From Shewanella donghaensis (GTDB lineage Bacteria > Pseudomonadota > Gammaproteobacteria > Enterobacterales > Shewanellaceae), in the NCBI RefSeq assembly GCF_007567505.1, contig NZ_CP041783.1:2232001-2296000 (forward strand): a stretch of DNA of 64,000 nucleotides, written 5' to 3'. A program made the position numbers and the translations under genes. This document shows positions 31,270 through 40,950 of this stretch, one piece after another. The notes beneath the pieces are model-generated. The model saw nothing but the letters and a program-made list of their open reading frames with translations, did not search any database and had not been told where the DNA came from. Position 1 is the stretch's first letter. The number at the start of each line of letters is the position of its first letter.

Positions 31270-34200
31270 TGGACGAATCAAATTCTAAACCTGGTGCTAA
31301 TTCAGACGAGAACGCCAAGTCGATTGTCAACAATGATAGCCAGTACAATAAAGGCATCATAGCTTGGTTTGCGCGTAATAGTGTTGCGGCAAACTTATTG
31401 ATGGCAGCACTGCTTATTGGTGGTTTATTCTCAGCGAAATTAATAAATAAAGAAGTTTTCCCTACTTTTGAGCTTAACTTATTGACCATTTCAGTCGCTT
31501 ATCCTGGCGCTGCGCCTCAAGAAATTGAGGAAGGGATTAATATAAAAATTGAAGAAGCCATTCAAGATATTAATGGCATAAAAAAAGTCACCTCGGTTGC
31601 CAGTGATAGTGTGGGTTCTGTCACGATTGAAGTAGAAGATGGCTACGATGTTCAACAAGTGTTAGATGAAGCCAAACTTCGTATTGATGCTATCTCAACC
31701 TTTCCAGATAACATCGAAAAACCCAATATCTATCAAATAAAACCTGAAAACAATGTCATTTGGGTATCGGTTTATGGCGACTTAAGTCTCCATGACATGA
31801 AAGAAATGGCTAAAACCATTCGAGATGAAATTACTGATTTACCAGCGGTTACCCGCGCCCAAGTCAATGGAGTGCGAGATTACGAAATAGGCATTGAGCT
31901 ATCAGAAGACAAGTTACGTGAATATGATTTAACCTTCACCCAAGTTGCTCAAGCGGTACAAAACTCATCGATAGATTTACCCGGTGGTTCTATTAGAGCG
32001 CAAGATGGTGACATTTTACTGCGCACCAAGGGCCAAGCTTATACAGGTGAAGACTTCGCTAAAATAGTGGTAACGACACGCCCTGATGGCAGCCGAGTTA
32101 TGCTGCCCGATGTTGCTACTATCAAAGATGGTTTTGAAGAGCGTATTGAATACACCCGCTTTAATGGTAAACCTGCAGCCATTATTGAAATAACCAGTAT
32201 TGACGATCAAAATGCATTAACGATTTCAGAGCAAGTTAAAGACTATATTGCATTGAAAAAAGAGACTCTACCGGCCAATGTAGAGCTCGATACTTGGGGA
32301 GACTTAACTCACTACCTTGAAGGCCGCTTGAACATGATGTTATCCAACATGTTTTACGGCGCATTATTAGTCTTTATTATCTTAGCGTTATTCCTCGATC
32401 TTAAACTGGCCTTTTGGGTCATGGTCGGATTACCTGTTTGTTTCCTTGGAACGTTATTATTGATGCCACTGGAACCCTTTAACATGTCAATCAACATGCT
32501 AACGCTGTTTGCGTTTATTCTGGTGTTAGGGATAGTGGTGGATGACGCCATTGTCATCGGCGAAAGTGCCTATACCGAAGTCGAGAAAAATGGTCACTCC
32601 TTAGAAAATGTGATCAAAGGGGTGCAAAAAGTGGCTATGCCGGCCACGTTCGGAGTATTAACCACGATTGCGGCGTTTATACCCATGATCATGGTTTCTG
32701 GGCCGATGGGGATTATTTGGAAATCCATCGGCATGGTGGTGATCCTAGCGTTAGCTTTTTCTTTGGTTGAATCAAAGTTGATTTTACCAGCGCATTTAGC
32801 CCATATGAAAGTGAAAAAGAAACGTTCACCAACCAATGTATTTTCAAAATTCAAAGTATGGCTGAATGACAAATTACAGTACTTTATCCAACACAAATAT
32901 CGTCATTTTTTAGGCAGCTGTATTAAACACCGTTACAACGTTGTTGCCGTTTTTGTTGGGGTACTCATTTTATCCATAGCTTTGGTTGCCAGTGGCAAAG
33001 TCCGTTGGGTATTTTTCCCTGATATTCCTTCTGACTTTATTCAAGTTAACCTTGAAATGGAAGAAGGCAGCTCTGAACTCAATACCCTATATGTAGTGCA
33101 GCAAGTTGAAGAAGCCCTGTACGCTATGAATGATAAGTTTCTTGAAGATACTGGTTCTGACGTACTAAAACATAGCTTTATTGCAATGAACTCAAGTAGT
33201 TCTGGCTTTATTTTTGCTGAACTATCAAAGGGTGAAGACCGTCTAATCGATGGTGTCACGATTGCTGAAGAGTGGCGTAAGCAGTTACCTGAACTACTCT
33301 CAGTGAAATCGCTCAATATTACTGCCAGCACCAATGATGCAGGTGGTGATATTTCATTCCGATTAACCTCAAGTAATTTAGAACAGCTATCTCAAGCTTC
33401 TAAAGAGTTAAAGGAAAAGCTAGCGACTTATGAAGGTGTCTATGACATTTCTGATAATTTTTCTTCAGGCAGTCAAGAAATCAGATTAAACATTCGCCCA
33501 GAAGCTGAAGCATTGGGGCTAACCCTGTCAGATCTTGCTAGGCAAGTACGCTATGGATTTTATGGCTATGAAGCACAGCGAATTCTTCGTAATAAAGAAG
33601 AAGTCAAAGTGATGGTGCGCTACCCATTAGAACAGCGCCGCACCATTGGCCATCTTGAGAATATGCTAATACGTACCCCTCAAGGTGTCGCCGTGCCCTT
33701 TTCTACCGTTGCTGATATTGAGCTAGGTGAATCATTTGCTTCTATTACTCGGGTTGATGGACGTCGAGCCATTACCATTACCGCTAACGTCAATAAAAAC
33801 AGCGTAGAGCCATCAAAAATTGTCGGTGAAATCCAGGAGGAATTTATCCCTCGACTCAGCGAAAAATACCGAGATGTAAGCGCTTCTTTAGATGGTGGCA
33901 GCCAAGATGAACAAGATGCCATGCTTGGCTTATTGCAAGGCTTCTTCTTTGCTATGTTTACCATCTATGCCTTGATGGCCATTCCACTAAAATCATACAG
34001 TCAGCCATTGATTATCATGTCAGTTATTCCATTTGGCATGATTGGCGCCTTGGTAGGTCACTTCATTCTTGGTATTTCAATGAGTGTATTGAGTCTATGC
34101 GGTATTGTCGCATTAGCAGGCGTTGTCGTTAATGACTCACTGATATTAGTCGATTTTGTTAACCGAGCCCGCAGCGAAGGTTTCTCGTTACTAGAATCAG

Positions 34201-34478
34201 CCATCGACTCTGGTTGCTATCGTTTTAGAGCGATTATCTTAACCTCTATGACCACCTTTGTTGGCCTGGTACCGATATTGTTAGAAAAAAGCCTACAGGC
34301 CAAAATCGTGATCCCAATGGCAACCTCATTGGCATTCGGTATCCTATTTTCTACTGTGGTTACGCTCATTCTTGTACCAGTGCTGTACATTATTTTAGAT
34401 GACATGAAGAAGTTATTTAGAAAGATGTTTAATTGGTGGTGGCAACCAAAAAAAGATGATGAAAAAGCTTATTTATAA
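31269..34478 (+). CDS. RND efflux pump permease (AcrB/HAE1-like)
   Basis: 1069 residues, 12 TM helices in two halves with large periplasmic loops. Proton-relay aspartates are present in VLGIVVDDAIVIGE (about 410-423). The N-terminus has a hydrophilic extension of about 35 residues before the first TM (ARNSVAANLLMAALLIGGLF). The match is to the general AcrB/MexB-like branch that is common in marine Gammaproteobacteria; the substrate is not deducible. It forms an operon with the adaptor and is followed by a terminator. Confidence 0.92.
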   Translation: MDESNSKPGANSDENAKSIVNNDSQYNKGIIAWFARNSVAANLLMAALLIGGLFSAKLINKEVFPTFELNLLTISVAYPGAAPQEIEEGINIKIEEAIQDINGIKKVTSVASDSVGSVTIEVEDGYDVQQVLDEAKLRIDAISTFPDNIEKPNIYQIKPENNVIWVSVYGDLSLHDMKEMAKTIRDEITDLPAVTRAQVNGVRDYEIGIELSEDKLREYDLTFTQVAQAVQNSSIDLPGGSIRAQDGDILLRTKGQAYTGEDFAKIVVTTRPDGSRVMLPDVATIKDGFEERIEYTRFNGKPAAIIEITSIDDQNALTISEQVKDYIALKKETLPANVELDTWGDLTHYLEGRLNMMLSNMFYGALLVFIILALFLDLKLAFWVMVGLPVCFLGTLLLMPLEPFNMSINMLTLFAFILVLGIVVDDAIVIGESAYTEVEKNGHSLENVIKGVQKVAMPATFGVLTTIAAFIPMIMVSGPMGIIWKSIGMVVILALAFSLVESKLILPAHLAHMKVKKKRSPTNVFSKFKVWLNDKLQYFIQHKYRHFLGSCIKHRYNVVAVFVGVLILSIALVASGKVRWVFFPDIPSDFIQVNLEMEEGSSELNTLYVVQQVEEALYAMNDKFLEDTGSDVLKHSFIAMNSSSSGFIFAELSKGEDRLIDGVTIAEEWRKQLPELLSVKSLNITASTNDAGGDISFRLTSSNLEQLSQASKELKEKLATYEGVYDISDNFSSGSQEIRLNIRPEAEALGLTLSDLARQVRYGFYGYEAQRILRNKEEVKVMVRYPLEQRRTIGHLENMLIRTPQGVAVPFSTVADIELGESFASITRVDGRRAITITANVNKNSVEPSKIVGEIQEEFIPRLSEKYRDVSASLDGGSQDEQDAMLGLLQGFFFAMFTIYALMAIPLKSYSQPLIIMSVIPFGMIGALVGHFILGISMSVLSLCGIVALAGVVVNDSLILVDFVNRARSEGFSLLESAIDSGCYRFRAIILTSMTTFVGLVPILLEKSLQAKIVIPMATSLAFGILFSTVVTLILVPVLYIILDDMKKLFRKMFNWWWQPKKDDEKAYL

Positions 34479-34504
34479 CGGTTAACATTACTCATCAATT
34501 ACAG

Positions 34505-34533
34505 TAAAGAGAGCTCAGGCTCTCTTTATTTTT
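34505..34533 (+). terminator. Terminator of the RND operon
   Basis: Nine-bp stem AAAGAGAGC/GCTCTCTTT, 4-base loop, T-rich exit. Confidence 0.8.
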
Positions 34534-34662
34534 GGCTGCCATATTGTCATAACATCACTGACTAGCAGTCAAAAATAGTCATTAATAATGAGAGAAAGCG
34601 AACAGTTATCGAAACTTAACTGCGTTAATATTATTAAAAGATAACACTCTGATACTCTCGAA

Positions 34663-35364
34663 ATGACTAAACACGATAACAAGATCATCAATACAGCTAC
34701 TCAAACCACTGAGATTGAAGCTGTGGACGTAAAAATTGAAACTGCGAATAAAGCAGCCTCACCCCAAAACTCAACTTTAGTTTACGATATACGCAACAGC
34801 CGTTACCTGAATATTACTGGTAGATGCACCTTACGCTGCCAATTTTGCCCAAAACATAATGGCTCAAAGCAAGTTCATCAGTATGAGTTATCACTGGACA
34901 AACAAGTTAAACCTGCAGACATCATTCCCCTGCTAGGCAATATTAAGGATTTTGATGAATATGTATTCTGTGGTTATGGCGAGCCAACATTAAACCTCGA
35001 TACACTACTTGTCGTTGCAGACCATATTAAAAAAGCTGGCGGTAAAGTACGCTTGAATACTGATGGCCTAGGTAATCTGTTTCATCGAAGAAATATCCTA
35101 CCTGAACTCGCGTCATGTATTGATAGCCTCTCAATATCGCTCAATGCCAATACTGAAGCGCTATATATAGAACATTGCCAACCTAAATTGAAAAATGCAT
35201 ATCAAGCGGTACTGAGCTTTATTGAAATGGCGCCACACTTTTTCGACGATGTACAAGTTTCTGCGATTAATGGGCTTGAAGGCGTGGATATTGAAAGCTG
35301 CCAAAAAATAGTTGAACAACGTGGTGCTCACTTTAAATGTCGTCAACTCGATATTGTTGGTTAA
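34663..35364 (+). CDS. Radical SAM protein, TatD-associated type
   Basis: 233 residues. Cys55, Cys59 and Cys62 form the CxxxCxxC site of the radical SAM [4Fe-4S] cluster, followed by FCGYGEPTL (the GGE-like SAM-contacting motif, about 97-105) and a TIM-barrel portion; the C-terminus stops without a second cluster domain. Size and motifs resemble the small radical SAM proteins usually found with TatD nucleases, but no tatD is adjacent. The first 40 residues are polar and low in complexity, so the true start could lie later, although no better ATG occurs. Substrate unknown. Confidence 0.75.
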   Translation: MTKHDNKIINTATQTTEIEAVDVKIETANKAASPQNSTLVYDIRNSRYLNITGRCTLRCQFCPKHNGSKQVHQYELSLDKQVKPADIIPLLGNIKDFDEYVFCGYGEPTLNLDTLLVVADHIKKAGGKVRLNTDGLGNLFHRRNILPELASCIDSLSISLNANTEALYIEHCQPKLKNAYQAVLSFIEMAPHFFDDVQVSAINGLEGVDIESCQKIVEQRGAHFKCRQLDIVG

Positions 35365-35556
35365 TGATACGTTGAAGATAAACACATATCCGTGGTTAAT
35401 ACATGAATGTCATAGGATTTACTCTTAGGGATCGATTTAACATTTAGAAATAGCCCGTTTTGAGTCAAATTAGTTAAAAAACGCCGCTCAAGCTCAACCT
35501 TATAAACCAATCGTGCTAACATTCACATACCGGGACTGTTAAAAATAAGTAAGTTA

Positions 35557-37794
35557 ATGTTTAAACGATACGCGAATAAAAACGTCTCTAAGTTTGTTCT
35601 TATTTCCACCCAAAATATTCACTGGACTCGAGCTCATCTATTGGCTTTATCCAGTCAACTAATATTGATGCTGCTCAGTATCATCATCCTCACAACCTTA
35701 ATCCTAAATCTAGGAGAAAGGCGCTTACAAGAAGATTGGGCTGATAAGCGTTACAGCGAATTACAAACAGTAGGGACACTCGCTTCCGATAAAGTTAACT
35801 TTCTTCAATTCCGAACCCAAGCTTTCGCTAAAGCTGAATTAATGAAACAGTATCTGTCTAGTCCTACAGCAGAAAGACGTGAAAAATTAGAAGCTAATTG
35901 GGCCACGTTATTAAACCATATTCCCGAGTTAATGGGCTTAACCTTATTTGATCCCCAAGGCAACCAACGTATCACCACCACAGAAGTATTTAGTAATATT
36001 AAAATACCTGAGTTCATTCTTAATTCAGATAAAACTATGGGCGGCAATGATACCTACTATTCAGAGATACAGTTTGCCACCATTGACGGAAAAACAGTTC
36101 CCTATGTCTATCAATTAGCTTGGATAGAAAACCCAGATCAAAGTATTCGTGGTTATTTAGTCACCTATAACTCAGTGACAGAAATTTTGCAGTCAATTAA
36201 AACAGCCTTTTTCGATCATAACTCTCCGTTACTATTAATTGGTGCTAATGGGACGCTTAACTCAGGTGCAAATCAGCATTATCCAATGAAAAAAATGCCT
36301 AATACCTTAGGCAGTAGCATGATACAAACATACCCCGAATTATGGCAGCAAATGTCCAGTACCCATTTTGGGCAATTTCATAGTACCAATGCGACTTATG
36401 TATTTTTGAAGGTAGAAATAGCACCGGAAGATGCCGGTGTGAGGGAGTACTATTTACTGTCTTATATTCGCCATGCAGATATTGCCGCCAAATTCGAGAA
36501 ATGGCGCTATATTTTGATATTTTTCTCATTTGTTGTGGCTGGTCTAGCCTCTAGTTTATTAATATTAAGACATCGATTTTCGCTTGAGGAACATGCCAAC
36601 ACTAACAGCATAAGTCTGGCGAGTTCACTGTTTAATATGAATCAAAACTGCTTAATTGTGAATAATACAGGCAGAATAATTAAGGCTAATGAACATGCTG
36701 CTAATACCTTATTAATAGCGATAGACGAACTCTTTGAGCGGAGTTTACAGCGAGTATTAGAATTAGAGGATGCTCAATATAAGCAATTAGTTAGTGCTAT
36801 GAATAACAATCTAAGCTGGAAAGGCTGTGTCAATTTAAACGATAAGCATTGTACTCTGTCAGTATGCTGCCAACCTGGACATAAAGGTTCAAAAAATGAA
36901 GGTTATTGGATTGTCACCTTTGAAAATATTAGCGAATTAACCAAAACAAAAGAACAAGCCTATCGCTATCAGTTATTATCTGAAAGTTCAGTCGCTACAG
37001 CATTGACGGATTCAACCGGCCAATTACTCAAATACAATCTTAAATTCAAAAAGCTCATGGCACTCACTGACCAAAGTGATAATAATATCCTTAATTTATT
37101 TGGTGACGACATCGATTTACAATGGGCAGATATTAATAGCCGGATCAGCTTGCACGGTAAATGGAAAGGACAGATAAATGCCAGTAATGATACGCCTTTC
37201 AATACCAGTTTAAAGGCTAACATTCGGGCAGAGCAATCTCCGGATGGAGAACATGAATACTTTATTTGTACCTTAGAAAATTTATTACCACCAAGTGCAC
37301 TAAAACAGCTGCCAAACCAGCAGGTGCCCCTCAGTTCTATGGTGTTGCAGCTATCAGAATTAGAATTACACTTTTGCACATTAACAGAGTCTAGTCGCGA
37401 GCAGACTTGCTTGTTGATCATGGATATTAACCCTGAAGGCGTCATCAGCCATATCAGTGATATTGACCATCTTGAGCAACGTCAACGTGATATTGAAATG
37501 CAACTGCTTATCGACCTACCCACAGGCTTTCAGATAGCTCATTGGCGTCTTGGGTCATTGGTGATTCTGTTGCCATTAAGTGACTCAATCCAAGCACATA
37601 AGTACGCGATGAGTATTATGGATAGATTAGAGCAAAAAGAGCTTCAAGAAGGGGTTAATATTGGTATTTCAGGATACTTAGAACAACACTCTTTTGAACA
37701 ATATCTCAATAATGCGGAAGTCGCCGTTAAGCGAGCAAAACAAACAGGCAATCAAAATATCTGCCAAGCATTTACTCGCAGACCACAAGTTTAA
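35557..37794 (+). CDS. Membrane sensor with PAS-like domains and a degenerate GGDEF domain
   Basis: 745 residues. TM1 at about 28-50, a periplasmic sensor region to about 315 (Cache-like), TM2 at about 318-337, two PAS-like segments (about 355-450 and 470-580) and a C-terminal fold resembling GGDEF: it keeps the spacing and the ending NAEVAVKRAKQTGNQN, similar to ADxALYxAKxxGRN, but the place of the GGDEF signature reads HWRLGSLVILLP. The key catalytic residues are therefore missing and it should not make c-di-GMP; a nucleotide-sensing or structural role is possible. No partner gene is adjacent. Confidence 0.65.
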   Translation: MFKRYANKNVSKFVLISTQNIHWTRAHLLALSSQLILMLLSIIILTTLILNLGERRLQEDWADKRYSELQTVGTLASDKVNFLQFRTQAFAKAELMKQYLSSPTAERREKLEANWATLLNHIPELMGLTLFDPQGNQRITTTEVFSNIKIPEFILNSDKTMGGNDTYYSEIQFATIDGKTVPYVYQLAWIENPDQSIRGYLVTYNSVTEILQSIKTAFFDHNSPLLLIGANGTLNSGANQHYPMKKMPNTLGSSMIQTYPELWQQMSSTHFGQFHSTNATYVFLKVEIAPEDAGVREYYLLSYIRHADIAAKFEKWRYILIFFSFVVAGLASSLLILRHRFSLEEHANTNSISLASSLFNMNQNCLIVNNTGRIIKANEHAANTLLIAIDELFERSLQRVLELEDAQYKQLVSAMNNNLSWKGCVNLNDKHCTLSVCCQPGHKGSKNEGYWIVTFENISELTKTKEQAYRYQLLSESSVATALTDSTGQLLKYNLKFKKLMALTDQSDNNILNLFGDDIDLQWADINSRISLHGKWKGQINASNDTPFNTSLKANIRAEQSPDGEHEYFICTLENLLPPSALKQLPNQQVPLSSMVLQLSELELHFCTLTESSREQTCLLIMDINPEGVISHISDIDHLEQRQRDIEMQLLIDLPTGFQIAHWRLGSLVILLPLSDSIQAHKYAMSIMDRLEQKELQEGVNIGISGYLEQHSFEQYLNNAEVAVKRAKQTGNQNICQAFTRRPQV

Positions 37795-37834
37795 TGCTCA
37801 GCTGACAGCCAGAAATCTAGATTGGGGAATGCGA

Positions 37835-39226
37835 CTATTCCCCAATTTCTAACAGACCTGCCGGTAATTTACTTTGAGTAATTTCAATAATATTGGAGCG
37901 GCTCATCGTCACTTTATAACGGGCATATTCAAGTGGACCTTTACCCTCTTGTAATACCGCAACGAGATTGACCTGATAACGTCTTTCAACAGACTCATTA
38001 CTGACCTTGCCATCCACCTCTTTATAAATTTTGGCTTTACCCCGGTCTAAATGACGCGCAAAAGGCACTAAGCTGAAATTCACCTGTTCTTGAATTTGAG
38101 AATAGCCTGCATCAAACTCTTTATTGGTGACCTTGGTGGATATACGATAACGTAAAACTTCTGCATCGACTTTATTCTGGCTATGTCGCTGCTTCATAAT
38201 ATCAGCAACAGCTGCAGGGATATCCTGGCTGCGCATAAAGTCGAGCCAAACCAACTGTTTTGCGATGACTATTTTACTGCCAGTATCCCGCAGAATTCGA
38301 CTCCAGCGCGGCCGTCCCCGCTGAATATAGCGCCACATCGCAACCCTTACATCTTCTTTAAATATTTCACGAAAACCGTAAATGACCGCCAGCGTCAACA
38401 CTAAGCTCATGGTTAAGCCGCTAAACACACCTTGCGCCTTAATGATAAGCGCAGACACAACAATCATCACTAATGCTGTTGCAAGCCCAGTGACAAACTT
38501 CTTTAAACCTACACCCAGTGGTTTAAGCTCTTCTTTTAATACCACCCCTTGTTGGATTAGGCGCCGCAATAACAGCATTTTATTTGAAATGCGATTGGCG
38601 TCTTGCTTAGTGCCTTTTGAATTATACTTTTTCTCTTCTTCGCGGTAGTGGTTTTCAGCGCGACAAAGTGCCACGATTTGATCTTTCACATAGCTAAACT
38701 CGGCGCTTCTTGGTCGATGAGCAATGGTTTTTAATAGCTGTTGTTCACAAAACCAGGATAAGTAATTGTCAGCATTACCAAAATAGGACTTTAACTTTTC
38801 ATCGCTAGGTTCGTTACGACGAAATTTCTTCAGCAATTGTTTTACTGACTCACCGAGTTCCATTAATGCAGGATAAAACTCTTCAGGCTCAGTGAGTTGA
38901 AGTAGTTCTTTGGCATCAGTTTCAATCGCGACAGCAAATTGGTAGGCGAATAAATTAAGATAGAGGCGGAATTCTTCTTTCGTGCGTTTGTTAATGCTGG
39001 CAAAACGGTTTTGAACTAAGGGTAAATGCAGACCTTTAGAATAATAAGAACGTCGACCTACCATAGCACTATGGTAATACTCTTCTTCATCTAAGGTTTT
39101 CTCACCAATGCCCATTTCTGTAGGAAGGAAAAAAAATAAATCGATACTACGCTGATGCCCAACCTCCATTTGGTGGCTGAACTTAATCGAAAGAGATTCT
39201 TCTTTTTTTACTTTAACTTTAGCCAC
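37835..39226 (-). CDS. Unknown inner-membrane protein with two TM helices
   Basis: 463 residues, no recognised family. A long basic, helical N-terminal part (1-240) is followed by two adjacent TM helices (about 243-263 and 268-285) and a second soluble part (290-463) rich in basic and beta-forming residues. With both soluble parts on the same side (probably the cytoplasm) it would be a hairpin-anchored protein. It lies behind the ToxRS-like pair on the same strand, 86 bases after the 184-aa gene, and may be its target or partner; that link is inference. Confidence 0.65.
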   Translation of the reverse strand: MAKVKVKKEESLSIKFSHQMEVGHQRSIDLFFFLPTEMGIGEKTLDEEEYYHSAMVGRRSYYSKGLHLPLVQNRFASINKRTKEEFRLYLNLFAYQFAVAIETDAKELLQLTEPEEFYPALMELGESVKQLLKKFRRNEPSDEKLKSYFGNADNYLSWFCEQQLLKTIAHRPRSAEFSYVKDQIVALCRAENHYREEEKKYNSKGTKQDANRISNKMLLLRRLIQQGVVLKEELKPLGVGLKKFVTGLATALVMIVVSALIIKAQGVFSGLTMSLVLTLAVIYGFREIFKEDVRVAMWRYIQRGRPRWSRILRDTGSKIVIAKQLVWLDFMRSQDIPAAVADIMKQRHSQNKVDAEVLRYRISTKVTNKEFDAGYSQIQEQVNFSLVPFARHLDRGKAKIYKEVDGKVSNESVERRYQVNLVAVLQEGKGPLEYARYKVTMSRSNIIEITQSKLPAGLLEIGE

Positions 39227-39312
39227 GTTAGACGCATTTCAATAACAGGAATTAGCTTTACTATAACTAATTTCATTAGGGAAGTGATATGTAAATCATT
39301 AAAACAACACCA

Positions 39313-39867
39313 TTATTCGTGCAGTAGGCAGGCCCACAGCATGTTATAAGGCTTAAACTTGATCAAAATGTACTTCTTCTTTATATCCATCTCAATAACT
39401 TGCACTGCAACGGTTATCTTATTGTGCAGCGCTAATTGTTCATCTGAAATATGAAGCTCTCTTAAGAGGTAATCATGAAGAAACGGATTATGTTCTTGAA
39501 ATTGAAAGTCCTTTAACTCAAGTGCAAGCTCGTAGATAACATCACCCACTTCAAGCTCTGTCAATTCGCCCTCAAAAGAAGCGTATTCATGGTCTTTTGA
39601 GCCTTTAGAATTATAATAATCTAAACTAATTTGCTTCTTGTTCATCGACAAAGACAAATATAATAGCCCTTGCTCATGTTCTACGACGGTATCTTGTTCT
39701 GTACTAAATTCGTACATGTCGCTATGACAATCGAAAGTCCAAATATCTCGAGAGTCAGCAAAATATTCTAGCAAAAATATTGAACTAAAAAATATTATTA
39801 AACTGGCAACTAAGAAAACAACTCGCCCAAGCTTAGACATCAGAAAATCGGCTAACTTTTTAACCAC
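39313..39867 (-). CDS. ToxS/FidL-like membrane partner protein
   Basis: 184 residues with one N-terminal TM helix (about 13-33) and a periplasmic domain bearing Cys at WTFDC and WAC. Sequence identity to ToxS is not claimed. The architecture, its size and its 8-base overlap with a transmembrane winged-helix regulator are those of ToxS, TcpH and FidL-type partners, which stabilise or sense for the regulator. Function inferred from context. Confidence 0.55.
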   Translation of the reverse strand: MVKKLADFLMSKLGRVVFLVASLIIFFSSIFLLEYFADSRDIWTFDCHSDMYEFSTEQDTVVEHEQGLLYLSLSMNKKQISLDYYNSKGSKDHEYASFEGELTELEVGDVIYELALELKDFQFQEHNPFLHDYLLRELHISDEQLALHNKITVAVQVIEMDIKKKYILIKFKPYNMLWACLLHE

Positions 39868-40606
39868 AAATATTTACCTTTTCTAGCCACTCTGGTGTAA
39901 CAAAATCATACTGAAGCTGATCTCGGGTTACTTTAATATTATGAAAGCGCCATTCAGTTGCTAAGCGTTTCTTCATGACAATACTTATTGCGTAGTTGTC
40001 TTTTGACATGGTTGCTGAAATTGCATCCCAAGGCATGACTTTGCACACTTTAAGATAGTCGGCCATTTCATTTGCCAAAGAATCCATATTAAGGTCACTT
40101 GACAAGGAGCGGTACAAATACAGATTAGCCACATTGCCATCTTGGGTCGTAAACTGACGGCTGGCATCAGGGGTAATGTAATCAGGACCATTAAGGTTCG
40201 AATAAACAAAAAAAGAAGCAATCAAAGTCATTAAAATAATGAGAATATATTGGGCATAAGAAATTGCTTTGTTGGGTGAGTCAAACAAACTGTTGCGACT
40301 AGCAATCGTTTTGTTATAAAGAATAATCCCTTGAGATGGAATCAGCTCAATTAAACTACGATGGGATCGTCCGAGATAATCTCTAAGATTCTTAACGATC
40401 TCTTCTAGGTCGACATCTGATATTCGTTGCTGATAACTCTCATCATTTGGAAAAGAAAGCAGTTCGACAGGCACAACTTGCCCTCGGTGTTTAGCTAATA
40501 AGCTCAACACCCAGTATTCATTTTTATTGAGTTGCCATGTAGTAGCATTAGATTGATTAATAAGCTCTTGACGCTCATCATCAAACCAACAACAACCGAT
40601 CTGCAT
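39860..40606 (-). CDS. ToxR/CadC-like transmembrane transcription regulator
   Basis: 248 residues. An OmpR/PhoB-type winged helix occupies residues 10-100 (VLSLLAKHRGQVVPVELL..., LRDYLGR, then the wing LIPSQGIILY), followed by a linker, one TM helix (about 117-136) and a periplasmic domain with Cys in YLKVC and the C-terminal NICG, which could form a disulfide. It has no receiver domain or phosphorylation site, so it is a one-component membrane regulator. It is the first gene of a run that continues with the ToxS-like gene. Targets are unknown. Confidence 0.8.
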   Translation of the reverse strand: MQIGCCWFDDERQELINQSNATTWQLNKNEYWVLSLLAKHRGQVVPVELLSFPNDESYQQRISDVDLEEIVKNLRDYLGRSHRSLIELIPSQGIILYNKTIASRNSLFDSPNKAISYAQYILIILMTLIASFFVYSNLNGPDYITPDASRQFTTQDGNVANLYLYRSLSSDLNMDSLANEMADYLKVCKVMPWDAISATMSKDNYAISIVMKKRLATEWRFHNIKVTRDQLQYDFVTPEWLEKVNICG

Positions 40607-40906
40607 GTGTAATAAATCTCACGTTTCCAATATGGAGTATGATTATACGCCAGAGAATATTGTGAAATTGTGATCGAAGCAGCTGATAATTCATCAAGAC
40701 TAAAAACCGTGAACTAGCCCCCGTAATTTCTATTCCGCCTGCCCACAGAATACACACCTGTTAACAGCTATAGCTAAATGTTAAGCGACATTGACTTTAA
40801 GTCAGTTTATCGCCTATTACCTATTAGAAAATCACCACCTTTACAAGGAAAAGTTAGTTAATTATAGCCAATAGAGATGTAACATTTACACTGAAACAAT
40901 AGACAC
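40607..40906. other. Intergenic region upstream of the ToxR-like gene
   Basis: About 300 bases up to the terminator of the DUF481 gene. The minus-strand promoter of the regulator must lie here, but no clear -35/-10 pair or operator was identified. Confidence 0.35.
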
Positions 40907-40935
40907 AAAAAAGCCGAGCTAGGCTCGGCTTTTTA
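40907..40935 (-). terminator. Terminator of the DUF481 gene
   Basis: Nine-bp stem AAGCCGAGC/GCTCGGCTT flanked by A/T runs; 17 bases after the stop. Confidence 0.85.
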
Positions 40936-40950
40936 AGCATGATATTAACT

